DNA from: Limnephilus marmoratus
Lineage: Eukaryota > Arthropoda > Insecta > Trichoptera > Limnephilidae
Direction of reading: 5' to 3'
Length of the DNA stretch: 64,000 nucleotides
Assembly: GCA_917880885.1 (NCBI GenBank)
Contig: OU862930.1
Location: 30,634,040 to 30,698,039, forward strand
Part shown: positions 23,252 through 35,465 of the stretch, one piece after another
Position numbering within the stretch: position 1 is the first letter of the stretch
How the letters are laid out: each line of letters starts with the position of its first letter
Translations under genes and position numbers: made by a program
Notes under the pieces: generated by a model
Seen by the model: only the letters and a program-made list of their open reading frames with translations
Database searches by the model: none
Told to the model about the DNA's origin: nothing

Positions 23252-26200
23252 AGAAATTTTACGCCGCAGAGTGAAGTAAAATTATACCAAAACAATATGA
23301 AATATCTCTCTTCTCCTGCACTTGTACATAAGGAGCAAAAATAGTTAAAACACTTAAGAAAATGACACAGAGAATATGAAAAAAAAGAATTATACATATA
23401 TATTCACAATAACAAGGAAACTCCAAAACGAAACCAATACGCAGATTGGAGTTACATAACCTATTTGTTTATATATTTTATTTTATAATTTTATATTTAT
23501 TATTATAACTATTTTACATATATTTATTTTAATGAGAATGGAATCTCCACTTTTTCATCTCCAAAATGAGTTTGGAAAACACTTACTCACACAAAGGGAG
23601 TCAATCTCTCAGAAACACTTGTGAGTACGGAGGACTCAAGCTCCCACTTTTGAGATCTTTGAAAAAAAAAATCACATGAATATTATTAATGGAAAGATTA
23701 AAGAACCAAATTAAAATTACCTAATTTTTTCTCTCTCTCCTCCCTTTATTTATACTAAACTATATGTCTGACGTTTAAAAAACTTAAACAATACATCTCA
23801 ACAACTAACAATTAACTAGACTTAGATATGTCTATTATTATTATTTTTTTTATTCAATTATAAAAATTGATGTACAAAGTGGTCAGTGTAGGGTTTACAT
23901 TACTAAATACCTATCTGTCAAGTATTTATATGAGGCTTTAAATTCCGGAGAAATACCTATCTGTCAAAAGTAGTTAAATTAGGGTTTACATTTTCCAAAA
24001 TACCTATTTATCAGATATATTAATGTCGTCAGTAATCTTGATTGTAAACAGAACAAATACAAGAAATACCTATCATATACTCTTCGTATGAACATTGCAT
24101 GCTCAAGAAATAAGACCAAATTAACAACCCAAATGGCTTCCATCAAAATTTCACTTACTACGTAAGCAAAGTGTCAAAATTTCTTGGACAAACAAAGATA
24201 TAAATTGGTGCTCAATCATGTACTTCAGATGACTGACACTGTGGTTAATAGGTGTGCGATCATAACTCAAGTGATCGACACTAGTACGACAAACATTACA
24301 GCATAGCACTGGTATTAGCAATGAAATACTTAGGCATATATTACTATTTACAATTAACAAATTATACTTATGACTAACAAAAACTGTACAAGAAAAACAC
24401 ATTCTCCTGCATTAAAGGTAGAATGATAATCTCCAGATCGGAATTATTTAATAGTGGTGCACGCCGAAGCTGTACTTCCCTTTATTTGTGACAAAAAACA
24501 AATTCTTAATGAATAATGACTTAATTACTGAAAGTTAAACCAAAATTAACATTAGATATCTAATCTAATAATTATACAGATACAATTATGAACTAAATGA
24601 ACCTTATGTAATTCTTGTGCATAAGAAAGTTGCTCAATTCTCTTATTGACGAAAATTTAAAATCCCTCTTTCCAAGACCCAAGACCCCTAGAGATTATTT
24701 GGATAATAATTTATTCTAATAGAAAAGCAGTGTTATGTTACCCTCAGTCTGGGTCTTCCCACCTCAGTGGGAAGACCCAGACTGAGGTGGGAAGACGAAG
24801 TAAGAGGGGATGCAGCACAGCTTCTCCATGTACCAAATTGGAAGTCAGCCGCTGAGGACAGGAGGAGTTGGAGGCGACTGTTGCAGGAGGCCAAAGCTCG
24901 ATATGGGCTGTAGCGCCATCGAAGAAAGAAAGAAAAGAAAGAAAAGCAGTGTTAAAGAGAACTCCAATGCATCTGTGAAAGAAGGGTTCTGACTTAAAAT
25001 ATAACAAAAATAACCAAAAAAATTTCCGTAGTGCTGACGGAACGTACCAATATACACGTGTGTTGTTGCGTCATTAAAATAATTGTAATAAGAAGAAGAA
25101 TCTCTTTTCAAAAAAAAAATATATATATATTCCGAACGAAAACCAACAATACATCTCAGTACAATCTAAGCCATATTAAAACTATAACCTAAACTAATTT
25201 TTTGGGCGCCACTGATCACTAAGATCAGAGAAACATCTCTTGTGAAGATGTTCCTATTCTAGTCCAACGAGGATAAATCAATGAAGTCTATCATCAGCAC
25301 ACTAGAATGTAGTGCTCACTCTGAGCACATGCCTTGGAGGTACCAAGCTCCAAGATACGTGAGAAAAGTGTCACACAAAAGAAAAAAATAAATGAAGCAG
25401 TATGAAGGCTTGGTATTCCTTCATGCCACCGCATAAAAAGAAAAAAAATATAAAAAAAAACTTAACAGTTTTTTAATAAACCTAATTATGTAAAACCAGT
25501 ATTATTCTAATAATATTCGCATAGTACTAATTATAAAGATAAGTATATCTATAACTAAATAAAGCTAATTATATATAAACGTCTACCTTTAAATATGTAC
25601 AAGTAACCTAAGATTTTCATTAATATAAACACATGAGGGCTAATATCCTCAACAAAAATTGTCATCAAAATATACGCGTCCGTATTTAATTTGATGATCG
25701 GTGATCTTCTGCGATTCTCGTACGCAGAATGCAGAGGACCACGATGTAATTTTGTATATAACGCCATATTTTTTTTTCTCAAAAAAAAAAAAATAATGAA
25801 ATATTTAAAAAAATAAAATATTTTATAACTTGTAATGCAAGTTCCCAAGCACTTCGTATTAAAAGAAAAAATCATTAATTATGATAGCTTAAAACAATTA
25901 ATAAAATTCAACGTCAATTAATAATTGAAATAATTAACCGTACAATTCATAAGCGTAGACACTGAATAAATTGTAAACAAAGCGAAGGACCGGTCATAGG
26001 TAAGTAAATAATCAAGTACCCATTATCCAAGACGCATATTATTCAAAATACAAATCAACTATCGACGTAAATGTTGTTTCTAGTTTCTCTCGCTAGGGCA
26101 AAAATGTAGCTTCGATATTATCGTTTGCTTCCGCAAAATAATCAACGTAAATCATCACATTATTAGGTTGGTAACCATGACGATGGTGGCGCTAATTAGC

Positions 26201-26484
26201 GAACACATTTGTAAATAAAATAAATCAAGGTAGAGACTCTTAAATTAACATCGAAAACAACCGGAAATATATCAAATTCAATCAAAATTAATTATTATTT
26301 TAATTAAGCTACGCACGCGTGTATAGCGGCCATTTTGTATTAACAATACTAACCTTACTATATTATACACTATATTATACTATGAATATAATCAAAATTT
26401 TCTCACAAATAACAAAAACATATGTCACATAACAGATAGTAGTCTCTAATCGTGCACCAAGAGAGTAATCTACCCTCTTTTAAA
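23252..26484. other. Gypsy 1 interior, no recognisable gag or pol
   Basis: About 3.2 kb of AT-rich DNA without any protease, RT or integrase motif on either strand. It includes an RTE-type LINE 3' fragment with a hairpin (24743-24960), A-rich and TA-rich tracts (25100-25130, 25770-25810), and short meaningless frames. Confidence 0.6.
24743..24960 (+). mobile_element. RTE-like LINE 3' fragment with terminal hairpin
   Basis: From about 24785 the plus strand reads RWEDEVRGDAAQLL, NWKSAAEDRRSW and RLLQEAKARYGL before a TAG at 24911-24913, then a GAAAGAAA tail. RW-D, W...A.DR..W and EA-A are the signature of the ORF2 end of RTE-type LINEs. It is preceded by a perfect palindrome: 20-bp arms 24743-24762 and 24767-24786 around CTCA. 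Such snap-back starts can arise when reverse transcription turns back on itself. Confidence 0.6.
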
Positions 26485-26496
26485 CGTTGGGCGCCA
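26485..26496 (-). other. Gypsy 1 primer-binding site
   Basis: The minus strand reads TGGCGCCCAACG four bases after the LTR end, a typical tRNA-primer site of insect gypsy elements. It fixes the element's orientation. Confidence 0.75.
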
Positions 26497-26744
26497 AAAA
26501 TGCCACGTACCTTGCTGCGTTAGCAAATAAATTCCGTATGCATGAGCACTCATCATCATCATCTCAGGGTCCTGCGTGGGATAAAAGAAAGCTACTATCT
26601 GATGTAAATAAAAGAACTCACATTAAACAAAATGTACTTGTTATTATTGACAAGCAAAAACATAATCTACATAAATACCTTTGTATACTCATAAAGGTGT
26701 AGAGAGAGAGATAATTCAGTTATTTTAGTAGAATCCACTCCAAA

Positions 26745-27363
26745 TGATCATTCGTAGCTTGCGATAGTTAATATGGCGCACCTCATCCAGCCTCAGCGAC
26801 AAGGACTCCAGATAGCTGAAGAAGAGCCCCAGAGCTGCCGCTTCGCATGCCCATGACTCCGTGAAGCAGTCCACCCACAGATGCCCGCTGATCACAATGG
26901 GTCCGATGCCATCTCTCAGCATTGAAAGGATATAACCCGCAGTTCTAGACTGTTGATGTGATTTAAGAAGTGCCTGCAGTCTTCACCAAAGTTGTCCTCG
27001 GTGATATTGGATTGTACGTGGCACAAGAATCTCAGTTCTAAGCACAAGAACACCAACCTTAGGTACCAGGCACACAGACATCATTAACACTTCCATTAGA
27101 TTGTAATATTACATAGGTAACTCGTTATCTCGTGATCATCACAATAAAAGTTTTCCTCACCTCGAAAAAACAATCAAAATCCTGCGTGTACCGCGACCCG
27201 GTACTATTTAACAATCTTGTAAAGGCATCACGTCTGTTACACGCATAATATTGCAAATTTACACAATCAATTACGAGTATCAAAACTCCTTACAAATCAA
27301 AACTTCCGACCAATCCATTGTTATGTCATGACGTCCCCCTTCTAACAGTTTTTTCTTTTCAAA
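26745..27363 (-). mobile_element. 619-bp insertion in gypsy 1 LTR with a gene-like fragment
   Basis: CCAAA (26740-26744, 27364-27368) flanks it and the LTR is continuous across it. The minus strand reads, in two frames, FLCHVQSNITEDNFGEDC (about 27040-26970) and, after a frameshift, PIVISGHLWVDCFTESWAC and EAAALGLFFSYLESL (26905-26790). This has real protein character, unlike nearby DNA. The ESWACEAAALGL part recalls the N-domain of M17 leucyl aminopeptidases (E-A-A-A-E-G-x-x-L-G-L), a weak match that I hold loosely. It may be a captured host-gene piece. Confidence 0.4.
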
Positions 27364-27419
27364 CCAAAAAAAAACAATCGAACAACGTTCCGGCAATTTG
27401 AATTTGTTATCAATCGTTC

Positions 27420-27752
27420 TGTAGTGGACCTTTGCTGTTGTCGCCAGGATACTTACATGGTCTCCAAGGAACAGGATTGCGTGTATTTTGTATGAGTGAA
27501 AGAGTCCTCTACGTTTAATAATTTATTCTGTCTTTGTTAAAAGTATTTACAAATTTTGTACATCGCGGAAAAGATTGGAAGCGAAATCAAGCAGTGTACA
27601 ACCGTGTTCTCAGACCGAGGCCAGTAGCTGGAATGGTGGCGCTCTCCGACGGAAGTTGGGAGAACTACATTGGTCACGTGACCAATGTGGCCATGACTCG
27701 GTTTAACCATAAATTAAATAAATGATAACCGGTACTTGATTGCACTTCCATA
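27420..27752 (-). repeat. Gypsy 2 3' LTR and polypurine tract
   Basis: 333 bp, TGTAGTGGACC to CTTCCATA on the plus strand. On the minus strand the tract GGAGGGGAGG (about 27755-27764) ends just before it. Contains AATAAT and AAATAAATGATAACC stretches; no gene. Confidence 0.85.
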
Positions 27753-29748
27753 GCCTCCCCTCCAGTGTTAACGATAATATGAACAATGGACAATCGTTAA
27801 AGGAGATTAAATTGCTGGTACTAATCCTATCTTGACTGAGGCACCATCAGTCAAAACAAGAATAGCCTCCAATGTGTTCGAAAAATTATAAGGGTTACGT
27901 TACTCGAGCGGAGTAGAATGATCAGTTAATGAAGTAGACTGTTGTTATACTTTCAAGAACACATTGGAAGGTATTAAAGGTTTAACCAAAAAGAAATTTT
28001 TGCTGAGAATCTTAATTCTAGTACATGAAATCATAAGATTAATGTGTAACTATGACACGTAATGTTGAGAATTACTACACTATTGTATACTATAACCATT
28101 TTATTTGGTGTTGAAATCAGTTAATTCTGATGTGAGTATTTACAAGTTGGTTTTAAATAATGTTTTTTTAAAGCTAGTCAAGCTCTATGAGCTCTTTACT
28201 TTGTTTACAGTGGTAAACGCATCGACGAACTAGGTGTTCGGAGCATTGATGTACATAATAGCGTGGTACTTGGAATTTGAGATGTGATTCCAGTTGATTG
28301 TAGTGGTACATGGAATTTGAGAAAGAAAAGATTCCAGTTGTTTGATTTTCAATTAATGTATGAACATTGAAATTTGTTACCTCAATGAACTATGTTCAGA
28401 GCTAGTAGAATTATTTTACCAGTCATGCGTAATTAGAAGCGCTGGTAGTACAATCGTTGTACGTTGATTGTATATAAAAAATAATATTTAAGACTATGAC
28501 TTAAAGTAACCTTAAAATAACATTATACATGTTTAAAAAATATATTCGCAAATGTATGGTCAAAAGTTGTAATTTACTTGAGAAACATTTCGAAGGTAGG
28601 TTGTGTATAGCGGGATGCTGTATTCTTCATAGGTTATATTGAAAAAGAAAACTATAGTAGTAGGTATGTTTAACAATAAGCTAAATCTAGTGTAAGACAT
28701 ATTTAAATTGAAACATAAGTAGATATGGTAGAGTTTTCTTCCTAACAGTATTATATTTTTGAAGCCCTAGTTAGGCGATCATCATAAAATTATAAATAAT
28801 AAAGGTTTATGATTACAGATTAGTAGCGAAAAATTACGATTTTTAAGTCAAAGAAGCTGCACATTGTCTTCAGTACGTAAAAGTGTGTTTTTTTTTGTTG
28901 ATGTGAGTCGAATAACCATGTTCTTTTACGTACGTAAGACAAAGTGGCTTTAACTTTTAAGTGTATAAACATGAAAGAGAAAAGTATATTTAAAAACACA
29001 TAATTTCAACCACCTGATTCACTGGATGTATTAAAGTGCCATGTACGTCCAGAGAAGCGTGGTTAAAAAAACAAAAATGCTTAATTAACAGTGTTTATCA
29101 TGTGGTAAGAAGTTACCTACTATGTACGTAGTTTGTAGAGTAGATAATGTGTACCTTGGTACATAATATTATATAATATGATGATTTTAATTGACTGTTT
29201 GGAAAGTTGATTACAATAGTGCTGTAATGCTTGTAGTAACGCATGAATGCGGTTGTATGATGTGAATTTTACAGTTTTTATTATAAATTTTAATTATAAC
29301 GTTTTTAAGAATTGTAAAAACACAGTGGTGTTTGTGGTACCTTTGAAGTGCACAAAGTATGCTGTTGAATGATGAAAAGGTTTCATCTAATTAGGAGTGA
29401 TTTAAAATTGTAATAACATGCTTAATATGTAATGTTTTTTTTTTAAATGCATGAGTTATGCAATTAAATGATGAAGTGTTTCATCTTATTGAAGGTGTTT
29501 CACACTTGTGAATACACTGTAATGATCTAAGTTTTAGATTATGTTAATTGACAATTTACAATATTATCGGTAGGATTTCCGTAAAAAAAAAATCTGTACA
29601 TTTAAATATTGTGTTATTCGCAGTATTTTAAAGAAAAGTAAACTTTATGAATACGGTTTGCAGTACAAAGCTATGCGAAATTTATAATTTAATTTCTATC
29701 ATGAGTTATGAATGAGAAAAATGTCAAATAAAAATATCTTTTTGTGCG
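27753..29748 (-). other. Gypsy 2 non-coding 3' region
   Basis: 2 kb between the integrase stop and the 3' LTR. AT-rich with no motif on either strand; long relative to normal gypsy 3' UTRs and possibly captured DNA. Confidence 0.5.
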
Positions 29749-29925
29749 TTATTCCATCCCAAGTCTGTTTGGAAAATGTACATGTCGACCTGAACAAGTT
29801 GTGATCTTGTGACCAGTTGTGGATGTGGTCTTGGTTATCGGTGTAACGGGGACTGATGGGTGTGTAGTGACATTTTCTTCAACCGGAATGAAAGCGGGCT
29901 TGAGTCGGTCAATGTAGACGCGTTG
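29749..29925 (-). pseudogene. Gypsy 2 integrase C-terminal tail
   Basis: The minus strand reads RVYIDRLKPAFIP, then a threonine/proline-rich tail with TTCSGRHVHFPNRLG and a TAA at 29749-29751. DRLKPA and SGRxVxFP are common at the end of gypsy-type integrases. The catalytic core is missing: upstream on this strand come short repeats and the tandem array. Confidence 0.7.
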
Positions 29926-30074
29926 AGATTTTGGTTATCGGTGTTACAGGCAATGGTTTTGGACATGTTTGCAGGAGTTGTGTGATGTTGATTGCTCAGG
30001 AAGTAGTCAAGCCGTAGGTGCAGGATTTGTTTTTTGGTGTCTTCCAAATGACAATATGTTGTTACGTGCAGAAC

Positions 30075-30470
30075 CAAAAAATTGTGCTGTATCCAGCATT
30101 GCCGCTTGGTGCGGTTAGCAATGGTGGAATTAGTTTGCGGGGCTCGTTGCTGCCGCGGAACTGGTTTGGCTGCCTGTTCTGGTTGAACGGAGGCAAGGCT
30201 CTCTGTCTGTTCTGGTTGAACAGAAGCAGAGAATTATGATGTATTCAGCATTGCCGCTTGGTGCGGTTAGCAATGGTGAAGTTTGTGTGCGGGGCTAGTT
30301 GCTGCCGCGGAACCAGTTTGGCTGCTTGTTCTAGTTGAACAGAGGCAGAGTTCAGCATTGCCGCGAGTTGCGGTTAGCAATGGTGAGGTTTGTGTGCGGG
30401 GCTAGTTGCTGCCGCGAAACCAGTTTGGCTGCTTGTTCTAGTTGAACAGAGGCAGAGTTAGCTAGACTAG
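30075..30470 (-). repeat. Three tandem ~120-bp repeats replacing the RT region
   Basis: The unit contains CAGCATTGCCGC, GCGGTTAGCAATGGTG, GGGGCTCGTTGCTGCCGCGG (or a near variant) and TTGGCTGCTTGTTCT; three copies start at about 30097, 30247 and 30354. It is GC-richer than the flanks. It sits exactly where RT, RNase H and the integrase core would be in an autonomous gypsy element. Confidence 0.75.
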
Positions 30471-30601
30471 TTGTCGTAGCGTGATGTTCCTGTGGGTGAA
30501 AACGGTGACATGATTCATACTGCGTGTCGTGGATTATGTTTGTTGTGCCTGTTCAGATACTGGGGGGCCTTTGGTTTTGATGCGAAGAGTCACAAAATGT
30601 T

Positions 30602-31159
30602 TTAATTGCATTCGGTGTCTGCATGGTAGGCCTTGTCAACGTAGGGGAATTTCTTCAAAATGTCAAGATACTTTTGAGAAGAGGAAATTGTGGCGATGCC
30701 TGGTGCTGGTCCTTTGTAGGTAGATCCTCTAATTTTCAATCCAGTAGACTGGTCTTCAAGTTTGGCTCGTCTCAAGTTGACTGTCAAGTTGTAGTGGTGA
30801 AGAAAGTCTGCGCCAATGATGGGTTTGGACACATCGGCTACGATAAAGCGCCACTTCATTGTGCGGCGTAGGCCGAAGTAGAGTTCGACTGTTCTCGTGC
30901 CGTACGTTCTTATTGGCTTCCCATTCGCTCCATATAATGTGGAAGGGCAGTTGTCGGAGGTCAAGTTGCCTTTCTCAAAGGTCATGTTCCTAGGGATGAC
31001 TGAGATGTCCGCGCCGGTGTCTACTAGGTATTTATGGCATGTTCGCAGGTCATAGATGAAGAGACGACAAGAGGTATTAGGGATCTCACATGTCTCTACT
31101 GGGAGTTCCCGCTGTCGTTTCCCGACTTCTTCTTTACATAAGAACATGGTTTGGAGCAT
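30602..31159 (-). pseudogene. Gypsy 2 protease and start of pol
   Basis: The minus-strand frame contains HKYLVDTGADISVIPR, the D-T-G-A active site of the retropepsin, with the conserved IIGADFLHHYNL block downstream. It ends YLDILKKFPYVDKAYH, the spacer that precedes the RT in gypsy elements, and then a stop at 30602. It overlaps the gag frame by about 64 bases in another frame, as expected for frameshift expression of pol. The protease looks intact; the remainder of pol is deleted. Confidence 0.85.
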
Positions 31160-32100
31160 TTATGAGCGTTTTCTCCAAATCTTGCATGGTAGTAACATTT
31201 TCCATCCTGATTCCTATTGGGAGATGAATTGCGTGACCCGGAACTTGAGCGGCCATGTTTTCGGCGTGGGCTCTGGTTTCTCCGTCCTCTATAGGTTGAT
31301 GTGGGCTCAGTTTTGGCTATGCGTAGCTGGGCTACTTCACGCGAAAGTGCTGCTATTTGTTTCTGCAGTTGTAGTAATAAGGAATGTTCAGCTGGTTCCT
31401 GACGAGATGAACTGGGTTTGTTGCGATCTTCCATGGCACTGCAATCGGTTGATTGATAGACATCTAGTATTTTGTCTGCAGCTGTGGCAAGTTGGTTAAT
31501 GTCGTTATCGGGAAGTGCCGACAGTATTGCTTGCACATGTTGAGGTAATCGTTGTAGCCACAATGTCCGCACAATTGCGTTATCCGCTAAGGTAGGTCCT
31601 GCTAGCTCTAGCATATGTCTCAATAGACCGGTTGGCTTCCTATCCTCCAGTTGGATTCCTGTTAGTAGGCGTGTGAGACGTTTTTCAGCAGAGTCTTGGA
31701 GTCGGTCAATAAGGGCTGCTTTCAAATTGGCATATTTGTCATTGATCGGTGGATGTGTCACGATGTCGCTCACACATTGTAAGGTTTGTGAATCCAAAGC
31801 TGCTATAATTATATTATACTTCGTGAAATCCTCTTTAATGCGCGAGTTCGCGAATTGAGCTTCAGCCTGTATAAACCAAAGCGAAATCTGATCCCTCCAC
31901 AGATTTGGTAATCTCACGGAGACGTGATTTACTGCTGCCGCAGAGCTAGGTTCGCCAGTTGATTCCATGTTGATTGTGTTTGGGCTTGGTTCCGGATTTA
32001 TTGATTTTTGAAACAAAATCTTGATTTGATGAGTCGGTGTGGTCGCTGGAGATTCTTCATCCGAGGTCATTTCAACATTTATACGGAAATAAGCACGCAA
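31096..32100 (-). CDS. Gypsy 2 gag
   Basis: This uninterrupted frame of 334 codons could start at 32100 or at the inner ATG near 32067 (MTSDEESPATTPTHQ). It has the insect gypsy gag core: LPNLWRDQISLWFIQAEAQF, RLTRLLTGIQLEDRKPTGLL and LWLQRLPQHVQAILSALP, then an arginine/serine-rich basic stretch and one zinc-finger-like end CYYHARFGENAHKC...C. In the family it forms the particle and binds RNA. It is the only apparently intact long protein of the element, consistent with young age. Confidence 0.85.
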   Translation of the reverse strand: MRAYFRINVEMTSDEESPATTPTHQIKILFQKSINPEPSPNTINMESTGEPSSAAAVNHVSVRLPNLWRDQISLWFIQAEAQFANSRIKEDFTKYNIIIAALDSQTLQCVSDIVTHPPINDKYANLKAALIDRLQDSAEKRLTRLLTGIQLEDRKPTGLLRHMLELAGPTLADNAIVRTLWLQRLPQHVQAILSALPDNDINQLATAADKILDVYQSTDCSAMEDRNKPSSSRQEPAEHSLLLQLQKQIAALSREVAQLRIAKTEPTSTYRGRRNQSPRRKHGRSSSGSRNSSPNRNQDGKCYYHARFGENAHKCSKPCSYVKKKSGNDSGNSQ

Positions 32101-33327
32101 AGATAGTGATTTTTGAAATATTTCAAATTATGTATAAAAAATTCGTAATGATTTAGAGGAAAATTAAAGCTGTTGACATCTATGTGAAATTTACGGAAGT
32201 TACTAGAAAATCATCCAAGACGCAAACCTTTACGAAAATAGACTGTTGATATTTTAGTAGAAATCTACAATCATGCGCGAATAATTCAGATTAATTAATA
32301 ATTGATATGTAGAAATATTATTATCAGACATGTGTTAAAAATTGTAACATATTATTTTGCTAAATTTTTGTGGTTGGTATGCAAAAATTATTTCCAGAAA
32401 TATCGTATAAACTGTGTTAAAAATTTACGTGGCTGAACGTTGTTGAGATGATGCAGATGTGTGTTTTCCGAGATGGTCCGCAGCTGATGCTCGTGGTGGA
32501 GGCTGCGTCGATCTGTCGACCGGGCTGCAGGAACAGGGGGTCGGAGGTGTGATGCTCCTTTTGCGTTCCGAGGGTGTCCGCCGCTGATGCTGGCAATGGA
32601 GGCTGCGTCCAGCTGTTGACGGGTCTGCAGGAAGTGTGACTCGGCTGTAGAAGCTCCCTTGGTAGCATCACGCGTTGCTGAAGATGTTCGATGCCTAGAA
32701 TAGAGGGTAACACGCACTTAATCCGAGATACGAATAATACATAGGCAAATAGTCACAAATAGGGTCACTTTGCATTGCAGATTTATACGTGTGATTGTAT
32801 AGGACATCACCTGTGATGAATCCAAACGTTCAACTGAACATGTTCGTAAATCAAATTCACAAAAGTTGTGAGTGCTAAAACATAAGATTTGGAGAATATT
32901 CAAGCTTTTCCACAGAGAGTTGCGTCAGTTTGTCACTCAAGTTGAATGTTGAGAAAACAAAATGGCTATTTGACACGTGTGGATCGGTACACGAAAGCCA
33001 CACAAGATTCATTTATTACGTATTGGTAAAAATTTTTTGATATTATTCGTAATGCTTTGAAGGCCAAAAACATGAGGTATAGATTTTTTAAAAAATACTG
33101 GGATGTAAAATAGCTGTAAATAAGGCAATGATTATTTGAATTTGAAATGATGATTTTAAAATACCAAAATTAAAACGGTACTCACCAGATAAATCCCAGG
33201 AATCCAGCCACTGAACTACGGTCCGAGAACACGTGTAAAAGAATTTAAAAAAATGATCTAAACGTTGAAAGATAAACACGCGGTCGCTAGTTTTATCAAT
33301 CATTTTTTCTTGTCGGGGGTCACCAGC
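32101..33327 (-). other. Gypsy 2 leader and primer-binding site
   Basis: On the minus strand the LTR end is followed by TGGTGACCCCCGACAAG (33311-33326), a gypsy-type primer site. The 1.2-kb leader includes a frame 32388-32717 without known motif and two imperfect ~60-bp repeats at about 32475-32640 (GCTGATGCT...GGAGGCTGCGTC). Confidence 0.65.
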
Positions 33328-34071
33328 TGTAGTGGACCTTTGCTGTTGTCGCCAGGATACTTACATGGTCTCCAAGGAACAGGATTGCGTGTATTTTGTA
33401 TGAGTGAAAGAGTCCTCTACGTTTAATAATTTATTCTGTCTTTGTTAAAAGTATTTACAAATTTTGTACATCGCGGAAAAGATTGGAAGCGAAATCAAGC
33501 AGTGTACAATAGAGTGGGCCGAAAAGACTTTTTTTTTGAATTTCGAAGTTGTAATAGCGCGGAAAAGTTGCGAATTATATAGATAAGAAATGATAAAAAA
33601 AAAAAAAAATATCGGATGACATCTTCCGTTCGCGCATAGGCCCTAAAGTTTGACAAAATATGAAAAAAATCTCATTTTTGCGATTATTTAAAAAAAATAA
33701 ATTATTATTAGTTTTCGTAATATAATAGTTTGTAACGTCTTTAAATAGAGACTATAAACATTGTCTTTTAATTTAATTTAGATCAATTGATATCTTCTGG
33801 TCGCGCATGAGCCCCAAAATTTTGCCAAAATATTGAAAATTTCAAATTTTTACACATTTTTGATATTTGATAAGCAAGCCAGACAACGTCACTCGTTAGG
33901 CCTATGACATGATGGGTGATAACAGTAACAACGGACATGGTACTTTTCATTTAAATATATTTAAAAAGCGTAAATGTTTTAGTTACAGTTTAGTTTTCAA
34001 CAATAAACTTACTTCTATAAAAAATTAAACAGAGTTCTGAATAAATAGTTCGTGTTAGTTAAACCTGTCCT

Positions 34072-34731
34072 CTATTTTATAGCCGAAGGTACTTTGAAGA
34101 CTGATTTGCTGGTGAAGTTAGGCATAGATGATCTGGACAGCAGAATGGTTCTTATAAATCCGTCTCGGGATTCAGCTCCACAAACTTTTCCTGAGGCTTC
34201 CGTGACGAGTTTTACACAGCGTTCAACAGCCTGCGTGAGAACAGGGAATAGCTTGAAAATAATGTTCCAGTCAAGGATTGACTCACCGACGATGTGTGAT
34301 TTGATCTCGTCGTCACTGATTTCTGCCAACAATGGGGGAGAAGATAATTCACAGTCCATCCAGTTAATCATTTCTGAGTATTCTTACGCATTGAAGTTAA
34401 TTTTTGGTGACTTGAATGTTCTTACTGTTTTTCTTCTTGCATCTATCCGCCTTGCCTTCAGAATTCTTCAAAGTCCGAGCTCCCTTATGTGTTTCTTGTC
34501 ATCTTGAGTCATGACTAACAGTAAGTGTTCTGGGTGGGCGAAAAAAACATCCCGTTCGATTACAGGGCCAATAACATCAAGCAAAGGTTTTGGCAAATAG
34601 GTAGATTGTATTGCTTAGTAAACAAGTTTCGGGACGTCTGAAACACGATAACGGTTGCTTAATATTGCAGTAGATTTTAACTGAACTTTCATCTGCCAAA
34701 TAGGTTTAGAAGATTTTTTTGTAAGAACTTT
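34072..34731 (-). pseudogene. Putative transposon protein, downstream part
   Basis: Continuing on the minus strand with stops and shifts: DVIGPVIERDVFFAHPEHLL (34580-34520), MTQDDKKHIREL, then the open frame 34371-34072 with EMINWMDCELSSPPLL, EISDDEI and GKVCGAESRDGFIRTILLS. The order and style fit a single protein with the cysteine-rich part upstream. The catalytic residues of a DDE transposase cannot be assigned here. Confidence 0.45.
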
Positions 34732-35465
34732 TTAATCTTGGTCGATGTCACTGTCCGTACTAGGAAGACAACGTCCTTCATCTTCAATTTCTACTAAATT
34801 TAAAACAGAATGTGAGCATGAGAGTTTTGAAACATCTTCTACATTTAAATGTCTGTCACGTAACTTCCTTTCCAATGCTTTGTTACGCTTGTTTGTTTCA
34901 CTAATATCTACCGCTCCATTTTTTCCTATTCCGTATTTTGGAATCAAGTAAACAAATCTTAACTCAATTGGGGGTATTTTTTTAAATTTTTCGCAGCTAC
35001 AATCAACAGTTATTTCGCACCGGCACAAATCTGGGGTTTTCTTGCAAGTGCATTCAACAACCATAAGGCATTTGCAAGCTGCTACGTCAAAAAGAAGTGA
35101 GCACTTTTGTTTGAATTCAACATGTTTTTTAAAAGAAGCTTTGTTATTGTCTCGTGTATGTGATTTCCGCAGGTTGTAATACTTATCATGCAACGCAGTT
35201 ATGAGATGCGCAATTCTCTTATCTGTAACTGTAACGATAGATGCTTTTTCATATAAGCTGATTACTTGGTTGGTCACTGTACTGGCAACTTGTTTAAAAC
35301 TAACGCCCTTATTATTAATTTTAAGTGCCAATTTATATCTTTCTTGAGAAAAACTCCGAATGATTTCCTCGCCCGTAGGCAACTGTTTGTTGGCAGATCT
35401 TTTGGAGTACCAAAAATGGGGCAGTCAAATACCTGTCTTGTTATTACTTTCTTTGGCACAGCCAT
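34732..35465 (-). pseudogene. Putative transposon protein, N-terminal cysteine-rich part
   Basis: On the minus strand it starts MAVPKKVITRQVFDCPIFG at 35465, shifts frame near 35380, and goes on IRSFSQERYKLALKINN and then CSLLFDVAACKC followed by CTCKKTPDLCRCEITVDCSC. The dense CxC cluster suggests a metal-binding domain. I believe similar uncharacterised proteins occur in other insect genomes, but I cannot name a family. It lies alone between long inverted repeats, so it is probably part of the transposase of this element or a relative. Confidence 0.5.

Noticed and set aside
25555..25875. 106-codon frame in the gypsy 1 interior
   Set aside because: Rich in Phe/Ile/Lys from AT-rich DNA, no motif, and in a region with no other coding signal.
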